Shown piece after piece: positions 45,836 to 56,224 of a stretch of 64,000 nt of DNA. The notes under the pieces are model-generated. The model saw only the letters and a program-made list of their open reading frames with translations. It was not told the DNA's origin and made no database searches. The stretch lies in the NCBI RefSeq assembly GCF_900079775.1, contig NZ_LT556035.1, positions 262,917 to 326,916 on the forward strand. The letters run 5' to 3'. Numbering within the stretch: position 1 is the stretch's first letter; every line of letters begins with the position of its first letter. A program made the position numbers and the translations under genes. Source of the DNA: Leyella lascolaii. GTDB lineage: Bacteria > Bacteroidota > Bacteroidia > Bacteroidales > Bacteroidaceae.

Positions 45836-45940
45836 TTATTGAAGCGTTCCTATCTTCCGCCCGTCGTATGGTGAAATTATAATGTACTTGCCACCCCTTT
45901 TTACGACTTTGTAGGAGTAAAGGTCCTTCCCTGTCTCCAT
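45836..45940 (-). CDS. Small protein, 34 aa, unknown
   Basis: ATG 45940 to TAA; product METGKDLYSYKVVKRGGKYI then IISPYDGRKIGTLQ, a compact basic beta-rich peptide. It directly follows the frameshifted gene at 45944-46191 (3 bp), so it looks like the last member of a small operon. Not recognised; moderate confidence because of its length. Confidence 0.4.
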   Translation of the reverse strand: METGKDLYSYKVVKRGGKYIIISPYDGRKIGTLQ

Positions 45941-45943
45941 AGT

Positions 45944-46191
45944 TTATTTGTTTTTGTTCGCCTGAAGTCCTGCATGATAGCCGTCAAGCCACAAAAGCAG
46001 CTCTTTCGGGGTTAAATATCCGCTCCGCTCAAACGGCGGCAAGGCATGTTTGCCACACCCTGCACCCATTCGCCAGGTGCGTCGTGAATTACAAGAGCGT
46101 ACGCACCTTTTATAAAGGTTGAATTTATAAGGTGCATATTGTTCACCCTGCAATATTCCTCTAATTGGTTTAATGCTTTTTTCTGTGTCAT
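45944..46191 (-). pseudogene. Frameshifted small protein gene (~82 aa when repaired)
   Basis: Two overlapping frames read as one protein if one A is added near 46047-46050: MTQKKALNQLEEYCRVNNMH...VIHDAPGEWVQGVA, then KHALPPFERSGYLTPKELLL...HAGLQANKNK. The second half would be a helix with ELLLWLDGYHAG. No family known to me. It is followed 3 bp later by a 34-aa frame. The shift is in a short A-run, so a sequencing error is possible. Confidence 0.65.
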
Positions 46192-46505
46192 GGTTGCATG
46201 TTTTAAAAGTTGTCGTTTATTTTCTTTTCCACTCTCTTTTTGAAACGCTATATCATTTCCGCAAGTTCCCAACGCAGGTCGGAGTATTTAAAATAACTGC
46301 AATTCCACGCTGCTGCCGTCATCTTGCCTCCAGCTTTTTTCCGGTGCAGCCCGCTACATTTCCGATAAAAGCTGAATATAATCTGGCTGACAGCAGTGCG
46401 AAATAAGGATGAAGTCTGATGACCGATTCGGGTTAAATCTTTTGGGAAATAAGAACCGTACAACGTTGAAAGTCATTGACAGTGGAATTTCTTGACCATT
46501 GAAAA
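46192..46505. other. Debris region, no intact gene
   Basis: Short frames on both strands but no recognisable domain or proper start. Confidence 0.4.
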
Positions 46506-46681
46506 TTAAAGCATAGCAACTGCCTTGCGTATATTGTCAAATAATGCATTAAGTATTATGCTGTACCATACAGTCTGCATACCACATGCCGACTGCATAT
46601 CAGCCCAGACATGGACAGGTATGCCAGTCGCTGCCTCGATCTCAAATGCGTATTCGGTCGAGCTTACTCACGGTTTGCCAA
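46506..46681 (-). pseudogene. HigA antitoxin relic
   Basis: The reverse strand reads EYAFEIEAATGIPVHVWADMQ then LNALFDNIRKAVAML, aligned with the C-terminus of the HigA at 45.1 kb (IEAATGI...W..LQ...LDNIRKAVAVL). There is an in-frame TGA upstream after GKP, and no HTH part remains. Confidence 0.75.
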
Positions 46682-46940
46682 GCACGGCTTGCCTTATACA
46701 AATATTGCATAATATGATGGTCAAGATGTAGATGCAGCTGATAAGATTTATAATATCGATTAATTTTGAACAAATATTCAATTTCTCAGTAATCCATTTA
46801 CGGCTTACCTCAAACAGCTCAGTCTCTTCATAACCTTACATCGCTTCTTTCGTCTTACGGCTTTACTGAGTTTTTACTTAATTATTCCTAACAGAAGGAA
46901 CAACCGAAAGAAATAAACTCTATATTTACAGAACAAAAGC
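46682..46940. other. Intergenic region, nothing recognised
   Basis: AT-rich, no coding region. TATATTTA at 46921-46928 differs from the -7 consensus only in the last base and could drive the candidate RNA downstream. Confidence 0.35.
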
Positions 46941-47136
46941 GAAACGCGGCGGCAAATGCCGTTAACATTACCGCCGCGCCGTGGCTCTATTATCTAAATA
47001 GAGTTATTCGGAACTCAATAAAGAGTAACCGAATACGCCACAACTTAAATACAAAATAAATTCGCATATAAGTACGCTTTTGAATTTGGATGGCTAAGAC
47101 CGTCCGTCTCCGTCTGCATTATTGCAGGCGGTTTTT
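46941..47136 (+). ncRNA. Candidate structured RNA: five hairpins ending in an intrinsic terminator
   Basis: Successive stems: CGCGGCGG/CCGCCGCG (46945-46978, inner AATG/CATT), CTCTATT/AATAGAG (46985-47002), ATTCGG/CCGAAT with inner ACTC/GAGT (47006-47034), GGATGG/CCGTCC (47088-47105), and CCGTCTGCA/TGCAGGCGG (47110-47131) followed by TTTTT. No open frame of note. The dense hairpins and final terminator suggest a transcribed RNA; no known class recognised. Confidence 0.55.
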
Positions 47137-48427
47137 CGTTCCGTGTAAGCCGTCGCAACGGTTCCGCACAGGATACTCAAGCCTGACAAGTCCTTTTCTA
47201 TCAAAGTTATTTATTTGTTCTTGTCCAACTGAGTAACACTCAACCAATACTATGCAAACCGATTGCACCTACATTACAGCACTTATCCTCCGCTTCAGAG
47301 CTGCGGTCACCATGCCAATGAACACGCCACCGTTTTAAAGGTCTTTGCCTTGTGCGTTCGAAACATTCGCAAAAACAGCTTTTGTACCAGAATTTGATAA
47401 AACAACAGACAATGCAATCAGCCTGTCTGCAACTGCAAGACTACCTTGCAGTCATCCTTACAGATATTGCGCTACTTGATGATTTTGATAAGTTCAATGG
47501 AAAAAACAGAGACTCAGTGCCGAAATTATTTTATGTAAAAACAATGCCAGCGAGAGCAATGAGAGCTTGTTCTTTAATTGCCGAAAGCAATATGTTTTAT
47601 ATAAAAAGAATAATTTCCAGCTATTTACCGCGACCTGTCAAATGACTGCCTGCCATACAGACAAGCCAGATGACAATACCAACAAGCATAAATATAAAGT
47701 CCATAGTGATAATTATTTTGATGATTCGAATGGTTTTCTATAACTATTTATGCACACAAATATACTGATAGTTTTTAACATCACCTAATTTACCGGTATG
47801 AGAATGCCGTATTTAACACTTTTGACACCGCATAGCATAAATGACCGGACATGCACAATCAATAGTTATGTGAATTTCACGCACCAGCCTGCTGGCAGCC
47901 CTGCAATACTGTATATTAAAAGATGTATAACTGTATGGGGCAATTGTGCGGACGTGACAGATGACGAAAACGCATCCCTCCTACTAATCTTTTGTTTATA
48001 AATTCGTGTCTGCATATTTACTTCCACTCCATTTCTATGTATACTAAGATGTCTTTGCCGAAACCGAAAATAAATCCACATGATGCCTATACAAAATCAG
48101 ACTGATGCATGAAGAACTGTAGGGATTGCAGAAATTCCGCATGACGCATATAAAATATCCAAGAAGCACGGTGCGCGAGAATGCGGAGCGGCATATCCGG
48201 CAGGCCTTATCTCTGGCAAAGAATACGCTGAAATCCATGGATAATCACGCATAATTATTGAAACACGACATACATTTGGCTGCACGTCAAGGACAACATC
48301 AAGGCATGACAAAGTCGTTAACATTAATTATACGTTACGAAACGACTGATTATCAGGTAATTAAAAAAAAGTTACGCAAAGAATAAAAAAAAAATCAAAA
48401 AAGATGATGTGATAAGAAAAAAATGCT
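47137..48427. other. Gene-poor region, nothing recognised
   Basis: About 1.3 kb with only short, unconvincing frames, including a 97-codon plus-strand one at 47352-47645 whose codon use does not look coding. Confidence 0.4.
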
Positions 48428-48435
48428 TACCTTTG
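48428..48435 (+). promoter_or_regulatory. -7 box (TACCTTTG) of small lipoprotein gene
   Basis: Perfect TAnnTTTG, ~51 bp before ATG 48487. Confidence 0.7.
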
Positions 48436-48486
48436 CATCGTTTTAATAAACAAATGATTGTTTTACAGATTTAAAAAGCAAAGAAA

Positions 48487-48651
48487 ATGAAGAAATTAGT
48501 TTTAATGTTCGTAGCTATCGCAGCTATTTCATTCGCATCTTGTGGTAACAAAACAAACACAGCTGCTACTGACGCTGACTCTGTTGCAGACACAGCAGCC
48601 GTAGTTGACACAACTGTTGCCGGTGACTCTGCAGTTGCTGACAGCCTCTAA
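48487..48651 (+). CDS. Small Asp/Ala/Thr-rich lipoprotein, 54 aa
   Basis: Signal MKKLVLMFVAIAAISFASC with a lipobox (Cys19), then only 35 mature residues built of A/D/T/V repeats (DADSVADTAAVVDTTVAGDS). It has a perfect -7 box and a strong terminator, so it is an isolated, probably highly expressed gene. Similar tiny lipoproteins occur in Prevotella and Bacteroides. Function is unknown, perhaps an abundant Braun-like surface filler. Confidence 0.8.
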   Translation: MKKLVLMFVAIAAISFASCGNKTNTAATDADSVADTAAVVDTTVAGDSAVADSL

Positions 48652-48682
48652 TCAAGCTAAGAACAGAAAAATGAGAGATTGA

Positions 48683-48711
48683 CCGCCAGACTTAGTCTGA
48701 CGGTTTTTTTT
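48683..48711 (+). terminator. Terminator of the small lipoprotein gene
   Basis: Stem around CCGCCAGA/TCTGACGG with one mismatch, then eight T residues. Confidence 0.85.
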
Positions 48712-48942
48712 ATGTCATTATATGAACACGGGGTGTATGTGTCTGTCATAACACATTTGCCGTATCTCCGACAGCAGTCATCCCAATCGCCCTACAGCTA
48801 CATTGTTTATATAATCATGATATATTGTTTGCAGAATATTCCATACATATACCTACAAGCCAGAGGAGCGTCCGCATGAACATAATCATTCATGCGGACA
48901 CTCTTGACGCAAACAGAAAGCAACGAAACAATTATTGATTAT

Positions 48943-51218
48943 TTATTTTGATAAAAGTCTTTTTGCGAACTCCAACTGTGTGTCCCTGCCGGCTTTTACA
49001 TCTTCAGGTGTCTGATGAACGGTGAAATCAAGCGGAATCCCGTCCGGATAGGTGCAACTCCCGTCATTAAGATATACTCCCGCGCCCGTTATCCTTGTGG
49101 AGGCTCCTCCGAGAAGAGGTTGGTATGCAACAATTGCAAGAGCACCTGCTGTAGGTTCGCCTATCACGACTGCATCCGGAGCGTTTTTTATAGCAAGGGT
49201 GAGTACTTCTGCCGCACTTATGGTTATACAGTTTACGAGTACAGCCACCTTACCTTTATAGTAATAAGGATTTGTCTTGCCATATTTTATTGTATAGCTG
49301 TTGTTCGACCTGAATGTTCCGGGAGAGCTCAAATCGGCATACGACATCCGCATTATCCTCCGCGGCTCTGGATAAAGAAAACAGGTAAGTGTATCGAGAA
49401 CAGCCGGAAAATCGACAGGATACCCCTCATGTCAAATATAATAGCCTTACTTTCAATATTATTATTCAAGACTTTAGCTAAGGAGTCCGCATTGATTGTC
49501 CCGAGATTCACATATACCATCCCGTCTCCGCATGTATATGTGGAAGGAGTGTTGTCTTCCCTGGCTCTGTATCTTTCCCAATAATCCATGAAGTCGTTGA
49601 TACGTATGTCCCTTATCTCTCCGTATCTCTCAACCGTGTAAGTAACCGATTTGCCGGGAAATGAGATATATGCCGGTGCGTACTGGTCGGCTGAAAGGCT
49701 GGCAAAGTGGTTATACTTGTCTGCATCTTTTCTTATATCATATACAGACCTGCCGTTTACTCCTGTTATATAGTCTCCAGGCTGGATTCCGTCATTGGGA
49801 TAATTTTCAGCATTTATCCTTGTTATAAGTATTCTGCACGAATCTGCCATCACCGCCTCCACCGGCAGATAATTATTATTCTTCCATAGAAGCTCGCCGT
49901 CGATGTTGGTTTCAAGACCGTATGGCAACGTATGACTGTCCTTCATCGCAAATACAAGCCTTGCGCATGCCGTGTCGAAAGACTTACGGTCTCTTGCCTT
50001 TGCGAAAATCCTTATGAATTCAGGCAGCAGCTCTCTCCATCTCTTTTCGAAATGTCCTATATAAGGATGGAAATAGTACATCATGTTCCAGAATCGGAAT
50101 AGAGTGAGCATCCTGTAGCCGTCATCGTTGGGACTGATGTCAGGATACGCGCTCTCGTTCTTGAACAGGACAACCCTTTCTTGGATAATCTCATCGTTGC
50201 TGTTCTGGTAGCTTACACTCATCAGCGCACTGTCGTGCTATTCTTCACGCATTTGCTTCAGTTTCTTGAAAAGACTGCGTCCGAGACGTTCTCTCGCCAT
50301 CCAGTCGAATGAAAGCTGCGATATTATGCTGTCATTGTTGGCAGGACGACTGTATTTGTCTTTCCCGGATGCTTTGGATGAAGGTATACATTCCGCGAGA
50401 GCCCTGTTGAACGATGTCCTGTCTTTCTGATTGTATGCCCTGTTGAGAATCCTGAACAGGTCATAGTTCCAGTCTCTTTCCCCTTGCCTTATTCTATCGT
50501 TGTAATACTTGGAAAAGCCCCAGACCAGGCATATCGTCTCCAGGCGTTCAGCCTGTTCATCTGTCAGAGCGGTATTGTCGAATCTGAACATTGACGAGAC
50601 ATCAAACTCATGGTCTTCAGCAGAGGGCTTTTTACCTATATAGTCGTCTATATTGGCTCCGTCGGCATCCATACCGAAATTGCGCAGAAACACCCGGTCG
50701 CCGGAACACATTCCAAGAATATAAAACTGTATTCCTGTATAGTTCAGTCCTTCTTTATAAGGGATTGATACATTGAACTTTGTCCATGACTTATTATCTG
50801 CAGCAGATATCTCCTTGCTGTCCATCAAACCCTTTCTATTGACATTGCAAAAAAAGACGGTGGAGTCTGACTGCAACATTATCTCTCCGTGCAGAGATAC
50901 CGAGTCCGGACGTGTGTCGAAAGCGTCAAAAAACTTATAGAAACTGATATAGCCGTTTCTGTCGGAATCTGTATTTTCTATGCAGAACACATCTTCGGAA
51001 AGCCAGGTTCTGTATTCGCCGTTTCTGGCTGTATGCCAGTATGGAATGTCATAAAAATTCTCTACCGTAAAATTTCACCCGTCATACCTGGTCATACCGC
51101 CCTGTAATGTATTGAACTCTCTGAACATGTCACGATATCCGACCCTCGTATCCTTTTGTGAGAAAGCCATCATGAAGCTCATTAATGAGAGCATTAATAT
51201 ATAAGTCCTTTTTCTCAT
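48943..51218 (-). pseudogene. S41-family (C-terminal processing) peptidase pseudogene
   Basis: Exported S41 protease in decay. The signal peptide is MRKRTYILMLSLMSFMMAFS. The C-terminal catalytic region includes AVLVNCITISAAEVLTLA with the nucleophile serine, and GEPTAGAL. Three lesions: an in-frame TGA at 51075-51077, an in-frame TAG at 50238-50240, and a one-base loss in a G-run near 49427, after which the frame shifts to a piece starting MRMSYADLSSPG. The parts lie in order and cover a full-length (~755-aa) enzyme. A recently inactivated gene. Confidence 0.88.
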
Positions 51219-51557
51219 TCCTATGTTCATTAATACTGCTATACTACTTTTAACGGACAAATCCATTCTTTTATTATAAATTTTAATCGTATACTTTACC
51301 TTAAACTTATAATATTTGATTTTACAACGATACTCACAATCAGAAGTGCAAAAGCTCTGCCGTGAAATAATCCGGAATACCCGCAAAGGTCTTTCTTACA
51401 GCACTGATAGCGATGTACACAAAGAATACAGGTGGATAAACTAAGCAATACGACAAGGATAATAACTCTCACTCTTCTACCAAAGATTAATTAACTTTGT
51501 TTATCCAATTAAACAATAAATTCCAAGGATTTATTTCAAAGAATGATCTTTTTATAG
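51219..51557. other. Intergenic region, divergent from ansA
   Basis: No gene is seen between the S41 pseudogene and the asparaginase promoter. Confidence 0.45.
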
Positions 51558-51565
51558 TATCTTTG
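51558..51565 (+). promoter_or_regulatory. -7 box (TATCTTTG) of ansA
   Basis: Perfect TAnnTTTG, 23 bp before ATG 51589. Confidence 0.7.
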
Positions 51566-51588
51566 CTATCTCAATACATTTACATCGT

Positions 51589-52638
51589 ATGAGCAACAGA
51601 TACAACATCAAGTACAGCAAGGTATTGCTTATATATACAGGAGGGACCATCGGGATGGGGTGCAACCCACAAACAGGTGTTCTTGAGCCTTTGAACTTCA
51701 ATCATCTCATAAGTAACATGCCTGAGTTCTCGTATATTAAAGCAGATGTAGACACTTATCAATTCAGTAATCCTGTTGACTCAAGTGACATGTCACCGAT
51801 GATGTGGATTCAACTTGTCAATATAATATCGGAACGGTACGACCAATACGATGGATTTGTGGTGCTGCACGGAACAGACACCATGGCATATACGGCTTCT
51901 GCCTTATCTTTTATGCTGGAGAACCTTACAAAACCTGTAATTCTTACAGGAAGCCAGCTTCCGATAGGGCAGCTTCGTACCGACGGCAAGGAAAATCTGA
52001 TAACAAGTATTGAGCTTGCCTCCGCAAAGAACCGAAGCGGTCATGCAATCGTTCCGGAGGTATGCATATATTTCAGCGGAAGACTTTTAAGAGGGAACAG
52101 AAGTACAAAACAAAATGCCGATGGTTTCAACGCATTCAATTCGTTCAACTATCCGCACTTGTGCGATGCCGGAGTTGGATTCAATTTCAATCATCATTTC
52201 ATACTGAAACCGGACTTCACACGCCCCATGATTCCACACACAAAACTGGATCCGAATGTCGTCATATTCTCTCTTTTCCCTGGAATACAAGAAAACATTG
52301 TGAGGCATGTACTTGACGCACCGGAATTAAAAGGTATCGTCATGAGAAGCTATGGAAGTGGGAATGCACCGCGTCAGGAATGGCTCCTACGAATACTTAG
52401 GGAAGCGTCCGACCGCGGAGTGACCGTAATAAATATAAGCCAATGCATATCAGGTTGTGTGGAGATGAACCGATATAACAACGGATATCAGTTAAAAAAC
52501 GCAGGTGTGATAAGCGGTTATGACAGCACAGTTGAGAGTGCCGCTACAAAACTTATGTTCTTGCAAGGAAAATATTCAGACAATACACTCATAAGAAAAG
52601 ACATGAACAGAGCTTTATGTGGAGAAATAACAATATGA
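51589..52638 (+). CDS. ansA: L-asparaginase type I
   Basis: Hydrolyses asparagine to aspartate and ammonia in the cytoplasm. The first threonine motif is LLIYTGGTIGMG, the second VVLHGTDTMAYTASAL, and GSQLPIGQLRTDG plus the C-terminal YGSGNAP complete the family pattern. No signal peptide and 349 aa: cytoplasmic type I rather than the periplasmic high-affinity form. Downstream, rubrerythrin starts 59 bp later and may be read from the same promoter. Confidence 0.95.
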   Translation: MSNRYNIKYSKVLLIYTGGTIGMGCNPQTGVLEPLNFNHLISNMPEFSYIKADVDTYQFSNPVDSSDMSPMMWIQLVNIISERYDQYDGFVVLHGTDTMAYTASALSFMLENLTKPVILTGSQLPIGQLRTDGKENLITSIELASAKNRSGHAIVPEVCIYFSGRLLRGNRSTKQNADGFNAFNSFNYPHLCDAGVGFNFNHHFILKPDFTRPMIPHTKLDPNVVIFSLFPGIQENIVRHVLDAPELKGIVMRSYGSGNAPRQEWLLRILREASDRGVTVINISQCISGCVEMNRYNNGYQLKNAGVISGYDSTVESAATKLMFLQGKYSDNTLIRKDMNRALCGEITI

Positions 52639-52697
52639 CATCGCTTTTATCAAAGCAATATTTATTCAACTTTATGTATCACTATTAATTTAAAATT

Positions 52698-53240
52698 ATG
52701 AAAGAATTAAAAGGAACAAAAACAGAAAAGAATCTGTTAGAAGCTTTTGCGGGAGAATCTCAGGCACGTAACAAGTACACTTACTATGCATCAAAAGCAA
52801 AGAAAGACGGTTACGAGCAGATTGCTGCTATTTTTGAAGAGACAGCCAACAACGAAAAGGAGCACGCTAAGTTATGGTTCAAATATTTGCATAATGGCGA
52901 GATTGCTTCTACCATGGAGAATCTGAAAGATGCGGCAGCAGGTGAGAATTATGAATGGACTGATATGTATGACCGTATGGCAAAAGAGGCTGAAGAAGAA
53001 GGCTTCACTGAAATTGCGGCTAAATTCAGAGGTGTTGCCGCAATAGAAAAGCATCATGAGGAGCGCTATCGCAAACTACTTAAAAACATTGATGATAAAG
53101 TCGTATTCTCACGTGAGGGTGAATGCATTTGGATCTGCCGTAACTGCGGACATATCGTTATCGGTAAATCCGCTCCCAAAATATGCCCGGTATGCAACCA
53201 TCCGCAAAGTTATTTCGAACTGAGAAAAGAGAACTATTAA
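52698..53240 (+). CDS. rbr: Rubrerythrin
   Basis: Non-heme di-iron peroxidase for oxidative stress defence in anaerobes. The N-terminal four-helix domain has the ligands in [13 protein letters not shown] and [13 protein letters not shown], then [14 protein letters not shown]. The C-terminal rubredoxin domain is CRNCGH...[13 protein letters not shown] with four cysteines. 180 aa fits. A terminator follows. Confidence 0.97.
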   Translation: MKELKGTKTEKNLLEAFAGESQARNKYTYYASKAKKDGYEQIAAIFEETANNEKEHAKLWFKYLHNGEIASTMENLKDAAAGENYEWTDMYDRMAKEAEEEGFTEIAAKFRGVAAIEKHHEERYRKLLKNIDDKVVFSREGECIWICRNCGHIVIGKSAPKICPVCNHPQSYFELRKENY

Positions 53241-53252
53241 AAAAAAAGCGAA

Positions 53253-53290
53253 AGGGGCTGACTCAAAGTTACGAGTCAGCCCCTCTTTTA
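53253..53290 (+). terminator. Terminator after rubrerythrin
   Basis: Perfect 12-bp stem AGGGGCTGACTC/GAGTCAGCCCCT followed by CTTTTA. Confidence 0.9.
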
Positions 53291-53734
53291 ATACATAGTC
53301 ATTACAACAAAATTCCACATCAATCCTGTTTATTGCATAGCTCCAGTATAGTAATATGTAATGGATAAAAACAAAGATGTTCTGTAACTGAGCCACAGGT
53401 TGCATGCGTGGGGAAATCCTTTAAAAAAGCTTGCCGGAGTTGATGATTTAAATAGAGATAAAGTGATTTTGTAACTATAGATTTGAATCCATTGGGCGTA
53501 ATATATAATTCGGCGGTTAACAATCGCCGAATTTGAAAGGCGGATAATCTGAAAACGAGTATGCTTAGAAATATTGAATCCGGTGAGCATTCTGTTTTGA
53601 TAAGGATTTGGGAAAGTGCCGTATCAAACACACACCATTTTCTAAAATAGGAAGACTTCTTATACTATAAGGCTCGGCTTCCACTATATTTCCAACAAGT
53701 CACGTTATACGGATTTGAGCAAGACTGAGTTTTA
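53291..53734. other. Intergenic region with one perfect hairpin
   Basis: No gene is recognised. A perfect 9-bp hairpin AATTCGGCG/CGCCGAATT lies at 53507-53533. Confidence 0.4.
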
Positions 53735-53983
53735 ATGGACTTTATGGGATTCTATGAGACCACTCTCGAAATGTTATTTGTTGACAACCAGTATCGAGGT
53801 AAAGGTATAGGAAAAGAATTAGTGACATATGCCATCCAACGTTTGGGAATAAATAAGGTGGATGTGAATGAGCAAAACATACAAGCGGTTGGATTTTATC
53901 AGCATATAGGTTTCAATATAACTGGGAAGGATGATAGGTATGGAGAAGGTAAAGCTTACCCCATTTTGCACATACAACTGTAG
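53735..53983 (+). pseudogene. 5'-truncated GNAT acetyltransferase
   Basis: Carries the acetyl-CoA-binding motif of GNAT enzymes, EMLFVDNQYRGKGIGKELV, and the C-terminal NEQNIQAVGFYQHIGFNITG. The N-terminal half of the domain is missing; in-frame TGA lies 9 bp upstream of the first ATG. 82 codons, about half of a normal ~150-aa protein. A relic, next to the broken Crp-type gene. Confidence 0.75.
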
Positions 53984-54028
53984 TTGTGGTAGGTTTTCTT
54001 AACACTGCATTTCTTTTGATATAAAAAT

Positions 54029-54584
54029 ATGATTGAACAACTCATTATACATCAGATAGGTCTGTCTTCTGAGATATACCTGCGTCTGATAGAACTATGC
54101 AAGATGGTATATGTGCGGAAGAACGACTTCTTACTTCGACAAGGAAAAGTGTGTTCTTTTATCGGGATAGTCAAGTCGGGTGTACTCCGTTCATATATCA
54201 GTAAAGAGGGAGAAGAACATAATAGCGATTTCTATTTTGAGGATTTCCTACCAGAGTTTTCTCACACAGGAAAAGAGTGTAGGAAGCATACAAGCCTTAG
54301 AATATTCATTTATATATTGCCTGAATAAATCAGATTATGACAGTCTGTTGAATGAATCTACCGAATGGTATAAATTGGGCAAATATATTGCAGACACGCT
54401 TTTTATCAATAAATGCCGGAAGGAAACGGCTATGTTGACGGACGATGCCTACAACCGATATAAACTACTTTTGAAAACCTATCCCAATATAGAACAACAT
54501 GTTTCGCAATATCATATTGCATCTTATTTGGGAATTAGGGCGGAATCTTTAAGCCGTATTAAATCCCTTAAGATAGGTCAATGA
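54029..54584 (+). pseudogene. Crp/Fnr-family regulator, frameshifted
   Basis: N-terminal cNMP-binding-like half reads FLLRQGKVCSFIGIVKSGVLR...YFEDFLPEFSHTGK. The C-terminal half with TYPNIEQHVSQYHIASYLGIRAESLSRIKS (wHTH) continues in the +1 frame. Removing one A from the run near 54273 restores a ~185-aa protein. As it is, both halves are separate and the regulator is probably dead unless the base is an error. Confidence 0.8.
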
Positions 54585-54604
54585 GTTTATGTCTTTTCTA
54601 TGCC

Positions 54605-54612
54605 TACCTTTG
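54605..54612 (+). promoter_or_regulatory. -7 box (TACCTTTG) for cupin lipoprotein
   Basis: Perfect TAnnTTTG, 13 bp before ATG 54626, partly after the Crp stop. Confidence 0.65.
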
Positions 54613-54625
54613 CAGCAAAAAAGAT

Positions 54626-55033
54626 ATGAACAAAATTATTTTATCTGTATTTGCATTACTTTTATATAGTTGCGGAACGACAAAAACAAATTTAGTTACG
54701 AGGGAAAATCTTCTTTATCTCCATTTGAACGAGAAGCATACTCTATCCAATATCGTAGTAGAAAGAATTGTCATTCCGGAAGGAGGAAAAGCTGATTACC
54801 ATTTGCATCCTTGTCCGGTTTTCGGGTATGTTGTCTCGGGAAACTTGTTGTTTCAGATAGACGGTCAGGCTTCTCAATATATGAAGGCAGGAGACGTATT
54901 CTACGAACCCAAGAATCAACCTATTGCTCATTTTGATAATGCCTCTGCTACAAATGAACTCATACTTATTGCGTATTATTTACTTACTGACAATGAGAAG
55001 AAAATAGAGTTACTGCCGAAGAAAGAAGGGTAG
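54626..55033 (+). CDS. Cupin-domain lipoprotein, 135 aa
   Basis: Start ATG 54626 gives MNKIILSVFALLLYSC, a lipoprotein signal (Cys16). A cupin barrel follows: VIPEGGKADYHLHPCPVFGYVV with metal-binding HLH, then MKAGDVFYEPKNQPIAHFDN. Periplasmic cupins of this kind bind metal and small molecules; substrate unknown. It has its own -7 box between the broken Crp gene and itself. Confidence 0.85.
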   Translation: MNKIILSVFALLLYSCGTTKTNLVTRENLLYLHLNEKHTLSNIVVERIVIPEGGKADYHLHPCPVFGYVVSGNLLFQIDGQASQYMKAGDVFYEPKNQPIAHFDNASATNELILIAYYLLTDNEKKIELLPKKEG

Positions 55034-55171
55034 TCAGCTTAAATGTCTACACCTAAAAGAGAGCTTGTCCAAATGCTACTGTCGAATACGACACTGTCCA
55101 AAATATTGTTCCCATTTACACAAAATTTTGGACAGCGTCAATCGTTACTAAATTGAGGTGGGCATTAAAAC

Positions 55172-55679
55172 TCAATTATATTGTTCCCGAAATGTTTCCA
55201 CGGTCTTTTGTTTCTCTTGCAGAATAGCACAAAGTTCTTCTACCTTGGCAGGGACTTTCATGTGGTTCATGTAAGAATGTCCACCGATACCAGCCGTAAC
55301 GCCACATAGGCGGTACTCACCTTTTGAGGAATCGAAAGAACCGCCCATGACGTTATGAACGCATCAGGGCTGCATTCAGCGTTTGCAGGAAAGCCGAAGT
55401 AACAGGTGTGTTGTGCTCCTCTTCTCCTTTTGCCAGTTCGTAGGCTTTCTTCAAATCCTCATTCATCAAATGGTAAACAAGCGGTTTGCCTTTCGCCGTA
55501 ATTCCCTCGTCAAAGAGTAGCTGCGTGTCAAGTTCCGTCAGCGTGGAGCCTTCAATGGCGATAGAATGAGCAATGAGGGAATAGAGGTAGTACTTCTCAT
55601 AGTCTACCGCCTCGCTGACACCAAGTTGCTAAAACTTGTGGTATAGCTGTTCAATCTCTTGCCAAATACCTTGTTCCAT
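55172..55679 (-). pseudogene. Fic-family protein relic (N-terminal part)
   Basis: Reverse strand: MEQGIWQEIEQLYHKF, an in-frame TAG, then IAHSIAIEGSTLTELDTQLL and ITAKGKPLVYHLMNEDLKKA, the Fic inhibitory and N-terminal motif of class II Fic AMP-transferases. After a small deletion the frame shifts to VMGGSFDSSKGEYRLCGV and the pieces end before the HPFxxGNGR active-site loop. Clearly non-functional. Confidence 0.8.
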
Positions 55680-55737
55680 TGTTTTACTACAGAAAAACAC
55701 CCATTCCCGACAGCAAGATACCCGTTTCCGACAGGAC

Positions 55738-55782
55738 AAAAAAAGAGGGACGTCTCACGACTCACTGCCGGAAACGTCCCTC
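55738..55782 (-). terminator. rRNA operon terminator
   Basis: Perfect 9-bp arms GAGGGACGT/ACGTCCCTC (55745-55753, 55774-55782), then seven T residues on the minus strand, just past the 5S rRNA. Confidence 0.85.
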
Positions 55783-55793
55783 ATGTGAAAAAA

Positions 55794-55900
55794 GGCGGCT
55801 GCCTACTCTCCCGCATTGCATTGCAGTACCATCGGCGATGACGGGCTTAACTTCTCTGTTCGGGATGGGAAGAGGTGGAACACCGTCGCTATCACCACCA
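55794..55900 (-). rRNA. 5S rRNA
   Basis: Contains the conserved CCCATCCCGAACAGAGAAGTTAAG-type core (shown here in part: CCGAACAGAGAAGTTAAG) and complementary ends GGTGGTG...CAGCCGCC. About 107 nt; the terminator is 12 nt beyond. Confidence 0.93.
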
Positions 55901-56007
55901 TAAATTTCTTTTCGAAATGCCCGGACTCGACCGGACAACGTATGGTATGACATCCTCATACAAGCAAAACCCGAACAACTCAAGGAATAAGCCTCAAACA
56001 CGGAAAG

Positions 56008-56222
<215 letters not shown>

Positions 56223-56224
<2 letters not shown>

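Noticed and set aside
46173..46463. Overlapping frames on both strands with a Pro/Phe-rich product
   Set aside because: Looks like debris; neither strand has a credible start or domain.
47352..47645. 97-codon plus-strand frame
   Set aside because: No recognisable motif, no promoter or ribosome site, poor codon bias; lies in a gene-poor debris region.
48943..51218. Stop codon recoding (TGA as selenocysteine, TAG as pyrrolysine) in the S41 gene
   Set aside because: Two different stops plus a frameshift in one gene, no SECIS-like hairpin seen and no cysteine or pyrrolysine context; decay is simpler.
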